A stretch of DNA of 21,937 nt from Bacteroidales bacterium UBA1197 (GCA_002309995.1 DBYB01000064.1:216-22152), one strand, 5' to 3'. Shown: positions 1-8,800, numbered from the stretch's first letter. Made by a program: numbers and translations. Notes: generated from the letters alone by a model not told the origin.

Positions 1-2214
1 CCCGACAAGGACTACGGCCAGCTGGTAGCTCCGTCCGTGTTCCAGTACAGGCCGGGCAAATCGGGCTCCGACAACGAGATATTGGGCGAGAAGGAGATTT
101 GTGAGAAATGGGGCATCGACCGCACTGAACAGGTCATCGATATCCTCACGATTTGCGGCGACTCCTCCGACAACGTGCCGGGAGTGCAGGGAGTCGGTCC
201 CGTGGGAGCGTCCAAACTGCTTGGGAAATATGGCAGCGTGGACGGCATCTACGAGCATCTGGGCGAGCTTACTGCCCGCCAGCAGGAGCTTTTCCGTGCT
301 GCGCAGGACCACATCGCCCTCTCCCGCGAACTGGTTACCATAAAGACGGACATCCCCCTTGCCACCACCGCCGACGATATGAGGCTCACCCTTGCCTGGA
401 ACCCCGACGTCGAGGCCCTCTTCAAGGAATACGAATTCCCCTCCCTCATCCGCCTAGTCCGCAAAATCGCCGAAAGTATTTCCGACGACTCTACGCTCCG
501 CAGGCAGGGGCTTCCAAAACTGGATTTGGCAGCCCCTGCCTGCCTCCGCTGCGAGCCGTCGGAAATAGCAGACAGCAGGGTTGCAATAAATTTCGTTGAT
601 GGAACCCTATACGTAGCTGACAGTCACGGCGTTGCAAGTGGCGAGCCTGCAGTGTTCAAGGAACTTTTGGCTGATGCCGAACGGACCAAAGTAGGAGCGG
701 GTCTGAAGCAGCAGATAAATGCTCTCAGCATACTCGGGCTGCAGACAGAAGGGCGCCTGGAAGACATCGAATTGCTTCATTACCTTCTGAACCCTGAAAA
801 CAGCCACAAACTCGAGATACTTGCCTCAACCTTCATCGGAGTTGACCTGAACGCCGGAGACGAAATGGCGCAGGGTTCCCTGTTCGAAGAATCGCCCGGA
901 CCGGACCGCATACTCGAGACCGCCGTCCTCATCCCTCTCGCAGACGCCCTTCTACAGCAGATGGACGCTACCGACCCGCGTCTGCGGCAGCTCTACGACA
1001 CCCTGGAGGAGCCCCTCATCGGCGTACTCAGCCGGATGGAGCTCGCGGGCGTGAAGGTGGACCTCAAGACCCTGGCCGATTATGCAGACGGCCTCAGGAC
1101 ACAAGTATCTGCGCTCGAAAGCGAGATCCGCACCCTCGCCGGCGAGCCCGGCCTCAACATCAACTCCCCCAAGCAGGTAGGCGAAGTGCTGTTCGAGAAA
1201 CTCAAGCTCGACCCCAGGGCAAAGAAGCCCCGCAAAGGCAACTGGCCCACCGACGAGAAAACCCTCCAGGAACTCTCCGACCGCAGTCCTATTATAGAGA
1301 AGATACTCGACTACCGCGGCCTCCGCAAGCTCCTCGGAACATACATCGAGCCCTTCCCTACCTACGTAAGTCCCCGCGACGGCCGTGTGCATACCACTTT
1401 CAACCAGGCACTTACGGCAACCGGCAGGCTCTCCAGTTCCAACCCCAACCTGCAGAACATCCCCATACGCACCGAGCAGGGCCGTGAGATTCGCAAAGCG
1501 TTCGTGCCCGAATCCGCCGACCGGGTGATAATGAGCGCCGACTACTCACAGATCGAGCTGCGCATAATGGCCCACCTGAGCGGCGACGCCCACCTCTGCG
1601 AGGCCTTCCGCCAGGGTATCGACGTACACGCCGCCACCGCATCCAAGATATTCCGCGTGCCCATTGAGGAAGTGACATCCGATCAGCGCCGCATCGCCAA
1701 GACCGCCAACTTCGGCATTATGTACGGCATTTCCTCCTTCGGCCTGAGCCAGAATCTCGGATGCTCGCGCGCCGAGGCCAAGCGCCTGATAGACGACTAC
1801 TTCGCATCATTCCCCAGCATCCGTGGCTGGATAGACGGCACACTCGAAGGCGCCCGCGCCCGGGGGTATGTGGAAACGCTTATGGGCCGCCGGCGCTACG
1901 TACCGGACGTGAACAGCGGCAACGCCACCGTGCGCGCATTTGCCGAACGTAATGCCGTCAACGCCCCCATCCAGGGCACCAGCGCCGACATCATCAAACT
2001 GGCAATGATTGCCGTGGACCGCAGGCTGCGCAAGGAGGGCCTGCGCTCGCGTATGGTGCTCCAGATACACGACGAACTCTTGCTGGAGGTTCCCCTGAGC
2101 GAGACGGAAGCGGTAAGCCGCCTGCTCACCGAGGAGATGCAGGGAGTAATACGACTCAATGTTCCATTAACGGTAGAATGCAATTATGGCACAAACTGGC
2201 TTGAAGCCCATTGA
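1..2214 (+). CDS. polA: DNA polymerase I, 5'-truncated by the window edge
   Basis: Repair and lagging-strand polymerase (Okazaki fragment maturation, gap filling). The frame is open from base 1, giving 737 residues; roughly 140 N-terminal residues should lie upstream, since the first residues (DKDYGQLV) match the middle of the 5'-nuclease domain. In window numbering, the nuclease H3TH motif GDSSDNVPG is at 53-61. A shrunken 3'-5' exonuclease-like region spans about 175-330. The polymerase domain has motif A DYSQIE (Asp514), the O-helix RRIAKTANFGIMYG (563-576) and motif C QIHDE (His690, Asp691). The polymerase and 5'-nuclease look active. The proofreading residues do not survive: the DxE segment is missing, the usual YD reads QQ, and the last Asp is absent. 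The GTG at 37 is internal, not the start. The end overlaps the next ORF by 29 bases. Confidence 0.97.
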   Translation, partial: PDKDYGQLVAPSVFQYRPGKSGSDNEILGEKEICEKWGIDRTEQVIDILTICGDSSDNVPGVQGVGPVGASKLLGKYGSVDGIYEHLGELTARQQELFRAAQDHIALSRELVTIKTDIPLATTADDMRLTLAWNPDVEALFKEYEFPSLIRLVRKIAESISDDSTLRRQGLPKLDLAAPACLRCEPSEIADSRVAINFVDGTLYVADSHGVASGEPAVFKELLADAERTKVGAGLKQQINALSILGLQTEGRLEDIELLHYLLNPENSHKLEILASTFIGVDLNAGDEMAQGSLFEESPGPDRILETAVLIPLADALLQQMDATDPRLRQLYDTLEEPLIGVLSRMELAGVKVDLKTLADYADGLRTQVSALESEIRTLAGEPGLNINSPKQVGEVLFEKLKLDPRAKKPRKGNWPTDEKTLQELSDRSPIIEKILDYRGLRKLLGTYIEPFPTYVSPRDGRVHTTFNQALTATGRLSSSNPNLQNIPIRTEQGREIRKAFVPESADRVIMSADYSQIELRIMAHLSGDAHLCEAFRQGIDVHAATASKIFRVPIEEVTSDQRRIAKTANFGIMYGISSFGLSQNLGCSRAEAKRLIDDYFASFPSIRGWIDGTLEGARARGYVETLMGRRRYVPDVNSGNATVRAFAERNAVNAPIQGTSADIIKLAMIAVDRRLRKEGLRSRMVLQIHDELLLEVPLSETEAVSRLLTEEMQGVIRLNVPLTVECNYGTNWLEAH

Positions 2215-2755
2215 CGAGAACGTACGCCGTGCAATGATCGGCGACGCCACTGCCTTTACGGCACTCTGGGACGAGAACATATCGTCCATACGCTCCTACC
2301 TCCGCAAGACGATGAAGGGGCTGGACCATTTCTACATAGAAGACATATGTTCCAAGACCTTCGAGAAAGCCTTCCGGCAGCTTCGCAGCTACGACCCTTC
2401 GCTGGGCAGTTTTAACGTGTGGCTCACACGAATTGCCCACAACACCGCCCTGGACGTAATCGATATGGAGACCCGCAGGCAGCGCGGCATCGTGTTTCTG
2501 GACGACGACGCGCGGAGCAGCAACGTGGCCGCCACAATAGAAGACGGCGAAGAGGACGCGCTGGAGGGCATCATCAAGACGGAGACGCGGGAGGAGACCG
2601 AGCAGATGGTCGCCGGCCTCCCGGAACTCTACAGGGACATAGCGCACAGGCGCCTTATAGAAGGAATGCAATACAAAGAAATAGCGGAAGAGACGGGGCT
2701 GGAACTCAACACCGTACGCACCCGTATCCGCCGCGCAAAACAAATGCTTGACAAA
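2186..2755 (+). other. Sigma-70 family (ECF-like) module of the fused frame
   Basis: Residues 1-190 have the two-domain layout of an ECF sigma factor. Sigma region 2 lies at about 18-98 and includes the conserved stretches YIEDICSKTFEKAF and GSFNVWLTRIAHNTALDVI. An acidic linker follows (about 104-142). Sigma region 4 is at 145-188, with a helix-turn-helix around MQYKEIAEETGLELNTVRTR. Length and order are those of a normal 180-190-residue ECF factor, so nothing seems missing. Such proteins direct RNA polymerase to special promoters and are usually held by an anti-sigma factor; no anti-sigma gene is next to it. It sits between polA and an alpha-galactosidase. Its target genes are unknown. Confidence 0.85.
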
Positions 2756-4960
2756 ATGAAAAACCTGGTAATCGTAATCCTGGCTGCCCTGGGACTTTCA
2801 CTGCAGGGCTATGCAGCTGAGTATCACTACATTTCCGTAAACACGAAGAGCACGTCGCTTGTGATGGTGGGCGAGCCCGGCGGAGCACTGGTCTATCGCC
2901 ACTACGGTCCCTCCGTGGCAAACGCAGAAGACTTCGCAGGCTTCCGGTCTTACGCCGACTCCCACTCCGTCGGCGAAGTACAGATATATCCCACTGCCGG
3001 CGGCAAGTTCGTGTACGAGCCGGCGCTTGCGGTCAACTATCCCGACGGCGGCGTGAATACCGAACTGCTGTATGAGAGCTACACCAGCACACAGGTGGAA
3101 GAGGGAGTGCAGCGCACCACGATTTACCTTCGCGACTCCAAGCAGCCGCTCCGCGTAAACCTGGTCTTTGAGGCCTACGAGAACGAAGATGTCATTCTCG
3201 CCCACGCGGAGATTGCCAACGACGGCAAGTACAGCGTGCAGCTGAGGGATTACTACTCGTCCTGCCTGCCGATTATGGCCTCCAAGTACGCCCTCACGCA
3301 CTTTTACGGCACCTGGGCACACGAATTCTTTATGGAGACTGATGTGCTGACGCACGGCGTCAAGACCATCGAGTGCCGCGACGGCGTGCGCGCCACCCAG
3401 CGCGTCAACCCCTCGTTCCTGCTCAGTCTCGACCAGGACGGGCTGAATGAGAGCAGCGGCGACGTCATTGCCGGCGCCCTCCGCTGGAGCGGCAACTACC
3501 GCCTCAACTTCCAGGTCGTAGATGGCGGCCGTCTCTACATAACCGCCGGCATCCATCCTTCCGGAGCCGAATATGTGCTGGCCAAAGGAGCGAAGTTCGT
3601 AACACCCGATATGGTTTGGACTTACAGTACCCGCGGTGCCGGCCAGGCCAGCCGCAACCTGCACGACTGGGCGCGCCGCAGCGGTATGTACGATTCCACT
3701 ATGCACTGCCCCACCCTGCTGAACAGCTGGGAGGGCGCCTACTTCAGCTTCAACACCAAGACCCTCACCGATATGATAGACGACGCGGCCTCTATGGGGC
3801 TGGAGATGTTCGTGCTTGATGACGGATGGTTCGGCACCGGCGAGTTCGCCCGCAACTCCGACAAGAGCGGCCTGGGCGACTGGGAAGTGAACCTGGAGAA
3901 GATACCGGAAGGAATAGCATATCTGGCCGATTACGCTCACTCCAAGGGACTCAAATTCGGCATCTGGATAGAGCCCGAGATGGTCAATCCCAAGTCGAGG
4001 CTGTACAAGGAGCATCCCGAGTGGGTGGTGGTAGAGAAGGGCCGCACGGCCGAGACCGAAAGGAACCAGCTGCTGCTCGACCTCAGCAATCCCAAGGTTC
4101 AGGACTTCGTGTTCGGTGTCTTCGACCGCACAATGCAGCTCGGCGATATCGACTATATCAAATGGGACTGCAACAGGCACGTGTACAACGTAGGCTCCAG
4201 CTGGGAGACAGACCAGTCCAACTTCTGGGTCGATTACACCAGGGGCCTGTACAGCGTGCTCGAGAGGATACGCGCCCGCTACCACGGCGTGCTGCTGCAA
4301 TCCTGCTCGTCCGGCGGCGGAAGGGTTGATTACGGCGTGCTGCAGTGGGCCAACGAAGTGTGGACCAGCGACAACACCGACGCCCATTCCCGGGCCTATA
4401 TGCAGTACGGATGCAGCTACATCTACCCTATGCAGTTATTCGGATCCCACATATCCGCTACGCCCAACCACCAGACCGGCAGGGTGATTCCCCTCAAGTT
4501 CCGCTGCGATATGGCGGCGACCGCCAGGCTGGGAATGGAGATACAGCCCAAGCTGCTGAGCGACAAGGAGAAAGATTTCGTACGCGAGTATCTTGCCACG
4601 TACAAGCAGTTCCGCGACATCGTATTCGACGGCGACCTCTACCGCATCAGCTCCCCTTACGACAAGTGCTACAGTTCAATGGTCTTTGTTTCCAAAGACA
4701 AGCGCAAGGCCGTGTTCTTCGCGTTCTGCCTGGACTATCCCGGCCAGAGCGTAGTGCCCGAGTTCAGGCTGGACGGCCTCAACCCCGGCCTTCGCTACAA
4801 GGCATCCGAAATCTGCCCCGAGCCCTACAATAACGGCGTGCGGCGCGCTTTCTGGGGCCACGGCAAGAGCTTCGGCGGCGATTACCTGATGAATTTCGGC
4901 ATCAACCTGAACCTCAAGAAGCCATATCAGAGTTCAGTAATAGTACTGGAAGCGGAATGA
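2186..4960 (+). CDS. Single open frame: ECF-type sigma factor joined to secreted GH36 alpha-galactosidase
   Basis: One uninterrupted frame of 924 residues reads first as a complete ECF-type sigma factor (1-190), then as a complete signal-peptide-bearing alpha-galactosidase (191-924). No stop lies between them. The ATG at 2186 overlaps the polA end by 29 bases; a second possible start is Met17 (2234). The downstream module begins with its own ATG at 2756, followed by a normal signal sequence. So the alpha-galactosidase may be translated separately, or the whole may be a membrane-spanning fusion with sigma inside and enzyme outside. Both other frames hit TGA right at the junction (2749-2751 and 2757-2759), so a one-base indel in a nearby A-run would restore two ordinary overlapping genes. 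Whether this is a real fusion, a recent mutation or a sequence error cannot be decided here. Confidence 0.8.
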   Translation: MAQTGLKPIDENVRRAMIGDATAFTALWDENISSIRSYLRKTMKGLDHFYIEDICSKTFEKAFRQLRSYDPSLGSFNVWLTRIAHNTALDVIDMETRRQRGIVFLDDDARSSNVAATIEDGEEDALEGIIKTETREETEQMVAGLPELYRDIAHRRLIEGMQYKEIAEETGLELNTVRTRIRRAKQMLDKMKNLVIVILAALGLSLQGYAAEYHYISVNTKSTSLVMVGEPGGALVYRHYGPSVANAEDFAGFRSYADSHSVGEVQIYPTAGGKFVYEPALAVNYPDGGVNTELLYESYTSTQVEEGVQRTTIYLRDSKQPLRVNLVFEAYENEDVILAHAEIANDGKYSVQLRDYYSSCLPIMASKYALTHFYGTWAHEFFMETDVLTHGVKTIECRDGVRATQRVNPSFLLSLDQDGLNESSGDVIAGALRWSGNYRLNFQVVDGGRLYITAGIHPSGAEYVLAKGAKFVTPDMVWTYSTRGAGQASRNLHDWARRSGMYDSTMHCPTLLNSWEGAYFSFNTKTLTDMIDDAASMGLEMFVLDDGWFGTGEFARNSDKSGLGDWEVNLEKIPEGIAYLADYAHSKGLKFGIWIEPEMVNPKSRLYKEHPEWVVVEKGRTAETERNQLLLDLSNPKVQDFVFGVFDRTMQLGDIDYIKWDCNRHVYNVGSSWETDQSNFWVDYTRGLYSVLERIRARYHGVLLQSCSSGGGRVDYGVLQWANEVWTSDNTDAHSRAYMQYGCSYIYPMQLFGSHISATPNHQTGRVIPLKFRCDMAATARLGMEIQPKLLSDKEKDFVREYLATYKQFRDIVFDGDLYRISSPYDKCYSSMVFVSKDKRKAVFFAFCLDYPGQSVVPEFRLDGLNPGLRYKASEICPEPYNNGVRRAFWGHGKSFGGDYLMNFGINLNLKKPYQSSVIVLEAE
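2756..4960 (+). other. GH36 alpha-galactosidase module with signal peptide (possible separate start)
   Basis: From Met 2756 this would be a 734-residue protein, the usual size of bacterial GH36 alpha-galactosidases, which remove alpha-1,6-linked galactose from raffinose-type sugars and galactomannans. Residues 1-20 form a signal sequence (short basic start, hydrophobic core, likely cleavage at GYA/AE), so the enzyme should leave the cytoplasm. An N-terminal beta-sandwich region is followed by a TIM barrel with LDDGWFG (Asp355, Asp356), the nucleophile motif YIKWDCNRH (Asp471), and the CSSGGGR and WTSDNTDA motifs, the latter with the acid/base Asp (539 or 542). All family landmarks are present. 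The last codons overlap rsmG in ATGA. There is no SusC/SusD pair or other sugar gene nearby, so it is not in a typical utilisation locus. Confidence 0.93.
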
Positions 4961-5586
4961 GAAGCACGGAAACTGATTTTGCAAAGGCGCTGGAACTGTA
5001 CCGGGAGTGGAACGCACGCATCAACGTGGTGTCCCGCAAAGACATAGACCAGCTGTACCAGCACCACATACTTCATTCCCTGGCCATCGCGCGCTACCTG
5101 GAACTGCACTACCCCGCCGGCGTGCTTGACGGCACTTCCGTGCTCGACCTGGGCACGGGCGGCGGCTTCCCAGGAATCCCTCTCGCCGTCGAGTATCCCG
5201 AGGCGCATTTCACCCTGTGCGACTCCATCGGCAAGAAGCTTAAGGTCGCAGGCGCAGTAGCAGAAGGGCTTGGACTGAAAAACGTGGAATGTGTGAACGC
5301 CCGCGCCGAATCGCTCCCCGGCACTTTCGACTGGGTGGTGACGCGCGCCGTGGCATCGCTTGACAAACTTTACCCCTGGGTTCAGGGCCGCTTCCGGAAC
5401 AGCATCATATGCCTAAAGGGCGGCGACGTGCTCGCAGAAATCGCCGAATTGGGCCGTAAATGCAGGGTCGAACCAGGCCGTGTGAGGGTCTGGAGCATAG
5501 AAGATTGGATTAATGATGAATATTTCAAAGAAAAATTTGTAATTGAAATCGGAAAATCTTACCTTTGTCCTCCCAAATCCGAATAA
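4957..5586 (+). CDS. rsmG: 16S rRNA (guanine-527-N7)-methyltransferase RsmG
   Basis: Methylates N7 of G527 in 16S rRNA using S-adenosylmethionine; also called GidB. The 209-residue length is normal. The Rossmann SAM-binding motif VLDLGTGGGFPGIP is at 62-75, followed by the acidic residue of CDSIGKK (about 88-94) and the family signature VVTRAVASL (127-135). The ATG overlaps the alpha-galactosidase stop as ATGA, which suggests translational coupling and places it in the polA-sigma-galactosidase transcript. Its 3' end contains the promoter of rpmH, and this stretch is visibly more AT-rich than the rest of the gene. Confidence 0.97.
   Translation: MRSTETDFAKALELYREWNARINVVSRKDIDQLYQHHILHSLAIARYLELHYPAGVLDGTSVLDLGTGGGFPGIPLAVEYPEAHFTLCDSIGKKLKVAGAVAEGLGLKNVECVNARAESLPGTFDWVVTRAVASLDKLYPWVQGRFRNSIICLKGGDVLAEIAELGRKCRVEPGRVRVWSIEDWINDEYFKEKFVIEIGKSYLCPPKSE
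5536..5567 (+). promoter_or_regulatory. Promoter of rpmH and tRNA-Val inside the end of rsmG
   Basis: TTTG at 5536-5539 and TACCTTTG at 5560-5567 are separated by 20 bases. This is a perfect match to the Bacteroidota housekeeping promoter (TTTG near -33, TAnnTTTG near -7). Transcription should start about 5-8 bases after 5567, leaving a leader of roughly 28-30 bases before the rpmH ATG. The arrangement and spacing are the same as at higB (17038-17069). Confidence 0.75.
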
Positions 5587-5602
5587 TTAAAAATTTAAGA
5601 TA

Positions 5603-5755
5603 ATGAAACGTACATTTCAACCCTCAAACCGCAAGAGAGTCAACAAGCACGGATTCCGTGAGCGCATGAGCACTCCCAACGGACGTCGCGTCCTTGCGGC
5701 ACGCCGCCGTCATGGCCGTAAGAAACTCACCGTTTCTTCGGAAGACAGGTTCTAA
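5603..5755 (+). CDS. rpmH: 50S ribosomal protein L34
   Basis: A 50-residue, very basic protein beginning MKRTFQPSNRKRVNKHGF and continuing with the L34 signature RMSTPNGRRVLAARRRHGRK. L34 is a small component of the large ribosomal subunit. The length fits the family (about 44-52 residues) and the ATG at 5603 gives the canonical N-terminus. It has its own promoter within rsmG and is followed after 11 bases by tRNA-Val, so both probably share one transcript ending at the hairpin at 5845. The usual partner gene in many bacteria, rnpA, is not next to it. Confidence 0.98.
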   Translation: MKRTFQPSNRKRVNKHGFRERMSTPNGRRVLAARRRHGRKKLTVSSEDRF

Positions 5756-5766
5756 ACCAACCTTTC

Positions 5767-5841
5767 GGGAGTTTAGCTCAGCTGGTTTAGAGCACCTGCC
5801 TTACAAGCAGGGGGTCATTGGTTCGAGTCCAATAATTCCCA
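5767..5841 (+). tRNA. tRNA-Val (anticodon TAC)
   Basis: The full cloverleaf folds by eye. The acceptor GGGAGTT (5767-5773) pairs with AATTCCC (5834-5840) with one G-T pair. The D stem is GCTC/GAGC. The anticodon stem CCTGC/GCAGG (5795-5799, 5807-5811) holds the loop CTTACAA with anticodon TAC at 5802-5804. The variable loop has five bases, and the T stem ATTGG/CCAAT encloses TTCGAGT. The discriminator is A5841; CCA is not encoded and must be added after transcription. It reads GUA and other valine codons. It lies 11 bases after rpmH with no promoter of its own visible. Confidence 0.97.
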
Positions 5842-5844
5842 CAC

Positions 5845-5880
5845 AATAAGAGGCCGACTGAACAGCCGGCCTCTTATTTT
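5845..5880 (+). terminator. Strong hairpin terminator after tRNA-Val, probably bidirectional
   Basis: AATAAGAGGCCG (5845-5856) pairs perfectly over 12 bases with CGGCCTCTTATT (5867-5878), around a 10-base loop, and is followed by a T-rich run. It ends the rpmH/tRNA-Val transcript. The MMPL gene converges from the other strand and stops at 5894, so the hairpin likely serves that transcript too. Confidence 0.85.
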
Positions 5881-5893
5881 ATTATTCACTTCC

Positions 5894-8800
5894 CTATTTG
5901 TTCCTGTACTTCTTTACAGCACCCTTGGGTGCGATGAGGAAGTCGCAAAGCGCAATGGCGCCGGGCAGGATGAAGAAGATGATCAGCAGGGCCGATGCCG
6001 CGCCGCTTGCCAGGCATTTGAGTATCATCGCCACCATCTGGTCCTCGATGAACATACCCATTGCGATAGGCGCAAGCGTAAGGATGAGACCGGAGGTCAT
6101 AATTGAGTGGCCTGCGGCATTGAATGCGGTGGCAATGGCTCCGGGCACTCCGATACGCATACGGGCCTCGCGGTAATAACTGGTGAACAGTATGGAATAG
6201 TCTATCGTGGCGCCCATAAGTATGCTCTGTACGATCAGATATGCCATAAAGTACATCGTATTGCCATTGAGTCCGCTCACGAACACGTTCACATAAACAC
6301 CCGACATAACGGCCATCACAAGGAATACCGGCACCACGAGCGACTTGAACGTGAGCGCTACTATTATAAATATAGAGAGAACCGTAAGAATGGTTAGCAA
6401 CAACAACTCATCAGGGAAATTGTCCTTAAAGGTTTTGTACATCGCAGACTCGGCAATTACCACGTGTTCGCGCTCCAACGAACGGTCAGACAGCGTCTGC
6501 AGACGCTCCACGAACGTGAAGGTCTCCGGGCTCTCAAAGGGATAGTCGGTAATTATGGCCGCCAGCGAGTGCCTCTCCGAGCGCAGCGAGGTAGCCGCCA
6601 CGCCTAGCTCGTCCTTCGCCTGCTCGAGCGCCTGCCTGGAATCATCATCCAGGAAGCGGCTGAAGGCCTCCTGCGTAGTGAGCAGGCTGTCCAGATAGTT
6701 GACGAACTGACTGATGCTAAGGCACATACCATTATCATTCCACTTACGGCTGCCGGAATACAGATACAGCAGGTCGATATCGCTCTGCGTCACCGGGAAG
6801 CGGGCAGCAGCAAGCGCCCTGTACATAGTGCGGGAATTATACCTGCGGCCACTGAACGCCATTTCTGCCAGACGCTCCAGAGGGGTGATGACCACCGGTT
6901 CATCCTCCACCGGAGCCTGCGCAAGGTCGTCCACAGGGACCTGCACCACAAGGCTGTCGGAAGCCGCCAGGGCAAGGGAGTCGGCGGAAGCCGTATCTGC
7001 CTGCGCCAGCAGGTCTGCGGCCGGTGAAGGTCCTGCCACGAAGGCAGAATCCACCTGCCTGTAAAGGTCCTTGAACATCGCCACCTGCTCAGGCGTCACG
7101 AGATTCGAGTAACGCTTGTCCTTCAGCAGTCGGGAATTGACGAAGACCGCCATCTCGTGGATGGACATAGTTGCGGGCTTGCGTGCGCGGCCGGCCATAC
7201 GATAAAGCATATTCACGTAGGAGCGCTCGATGCCATATCTCTCGGACAACTGCCTTGCGGTCAGCTGCTCGTTGACCATCTCGAACGTGATTGCTTCCGG
7301 GATTGCGGGAGCGTCGTCCGGCATATCGTAAGAGGTCTCCTGAGAAGGAGCGGCGGCAAGGGTGCTGTCGGCAGGCGCTGCTGCAAGGCTGTCGGGTATC
7401 GCAGCGGCGGCGAGAGTGCTGTCGACGGAGGTGTGCAAGCTGTCGGCTGCGGCCACGAGGGTGCTGTCGGCAGGTGCGACGGCAGTGCTGTCAACCACCG
7501 GGGCCACTTGAGCTACGGTGTCGGGTACGGCGGCAGTAACGACCGGCGCTGAATGCTTGGGTGCCTTCGGTGCCGCGGCAGGCTTCACCTGTACCACCGG
7601 CTCGGACGGCATAAGATCGGCCATCAGCGTCTTCACATCGAAACCCTCCGGCATCAACCCCTGGGCCTCAAGTTCCTCGGCGAGATCCTGAATCTCATTC
7701 AGGCTCATCCTCTCCTTGCGCTCGGGGTGCGAGTACGAATAGTACACCGCCCGCACCATTTCTTCGGTTATCATTGGCGATGCCGCCCCGAGTTCGGCAG
7801 TCAGTTCCGATATCGTATGCCCCTGTTTGATGAGGCCAGGATAGCTGATGCACGTGGAGACCATAGGGTCGCGCTGCAGGGTATCGAGTATGCCTGGCAC
7901 CTGGTCCTCCTCGGGCGTCTCATACAAGAGGATGAGGGGATTCTGGGGAGGGAACTCCTTGGCGATTTCCGTCTCCCAGATGGCGGAGAAGGAAATCTCA
8001 GTGCGCTTCTGGAGTAAGAACGAGGCGACGAATATCGCTATGAAGACGACCGTCAGCACCGCCCTGTTCTTCACCTCGAAGCGGGCCAGCTGGCGGTAAG
8101 GTACCTGAGGTATCTTTTTCTCGGTCTTCTTGATTGCAGTGTCGAAACGAAGGATGAGCGCAGGCAGCACCAGGAAGTTGCTGACCATACTGAGCAATAC
8201 TCCCTTCGACAGCACGATACCCAGTTCGAATCCCACCTTCAGCTCCATAAACATCAGCATCAGGAGACTGACTATGGTGGTGGTTGCGCTGCTGAGCACA
8301 GAACGGGAAGCTCCGTGCAGTGCGGCCGCCATTGCGGCATTGTTGTCGCCCGGGAAGCGGGATTTCTCCTGCCGGTAGCGGTTCATAATGATGATGGAAT
8401 AATCCATCGACAGAATCATCTGGAGCACGGCTACCATCGTGTGCGTCATATACGACACGTCGCCCAGAATGATGTTGCTGCCCATATTGATGGCTACGGC
8501 TATCAACATTGAGAACAGGAACAGGAACACCTCCACCAGCGAGGAGCACATTATGAGCAGGATGATGAAGACAAGCACGGCTCCCGAAGCTATCATCGGG
8601 ATTATGTTGGCCGGCATATTCTTCTCGAGGTCGACCTCCACAACTGCCCGCCCATTATAATGCTGTTTTATGGTCTGACGGACGGCCTCGTAATTGCAAT
8701 CCTGCGACAGCAGGTACTGGTACAGGGTAAATCCTTCCTTTTCCTTGACCGACATCAGGATAAGGCCTCCGGTGAGCTCATTGAGGACCTTCTCTTCGGC

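Noticed and set aside
37..39. GTG as the start of polA
   Set aside because: The frame is open to base 1 and already encodes conserved 5'-nuclease residues (DKDYGQLV) before it; the gene is cut by the window edge.
2798..4387. 529-codon open frame on the minus strand opposite the alpha-galactosidase
   Set aside because: It lies fully antisense to a gene with all GH36 motifs, matches no family I recognise, and is explained by GC-rich third codon positions removing stops on the other strand.
7334..7600. CRISPR-like or tandem DNA repeat in the MMPL region
   Set aside because: The repetition follows codons of a Ser/Asp/Ala-rich protein linker with irregular unit length; there are no spacers and no constant repeat.
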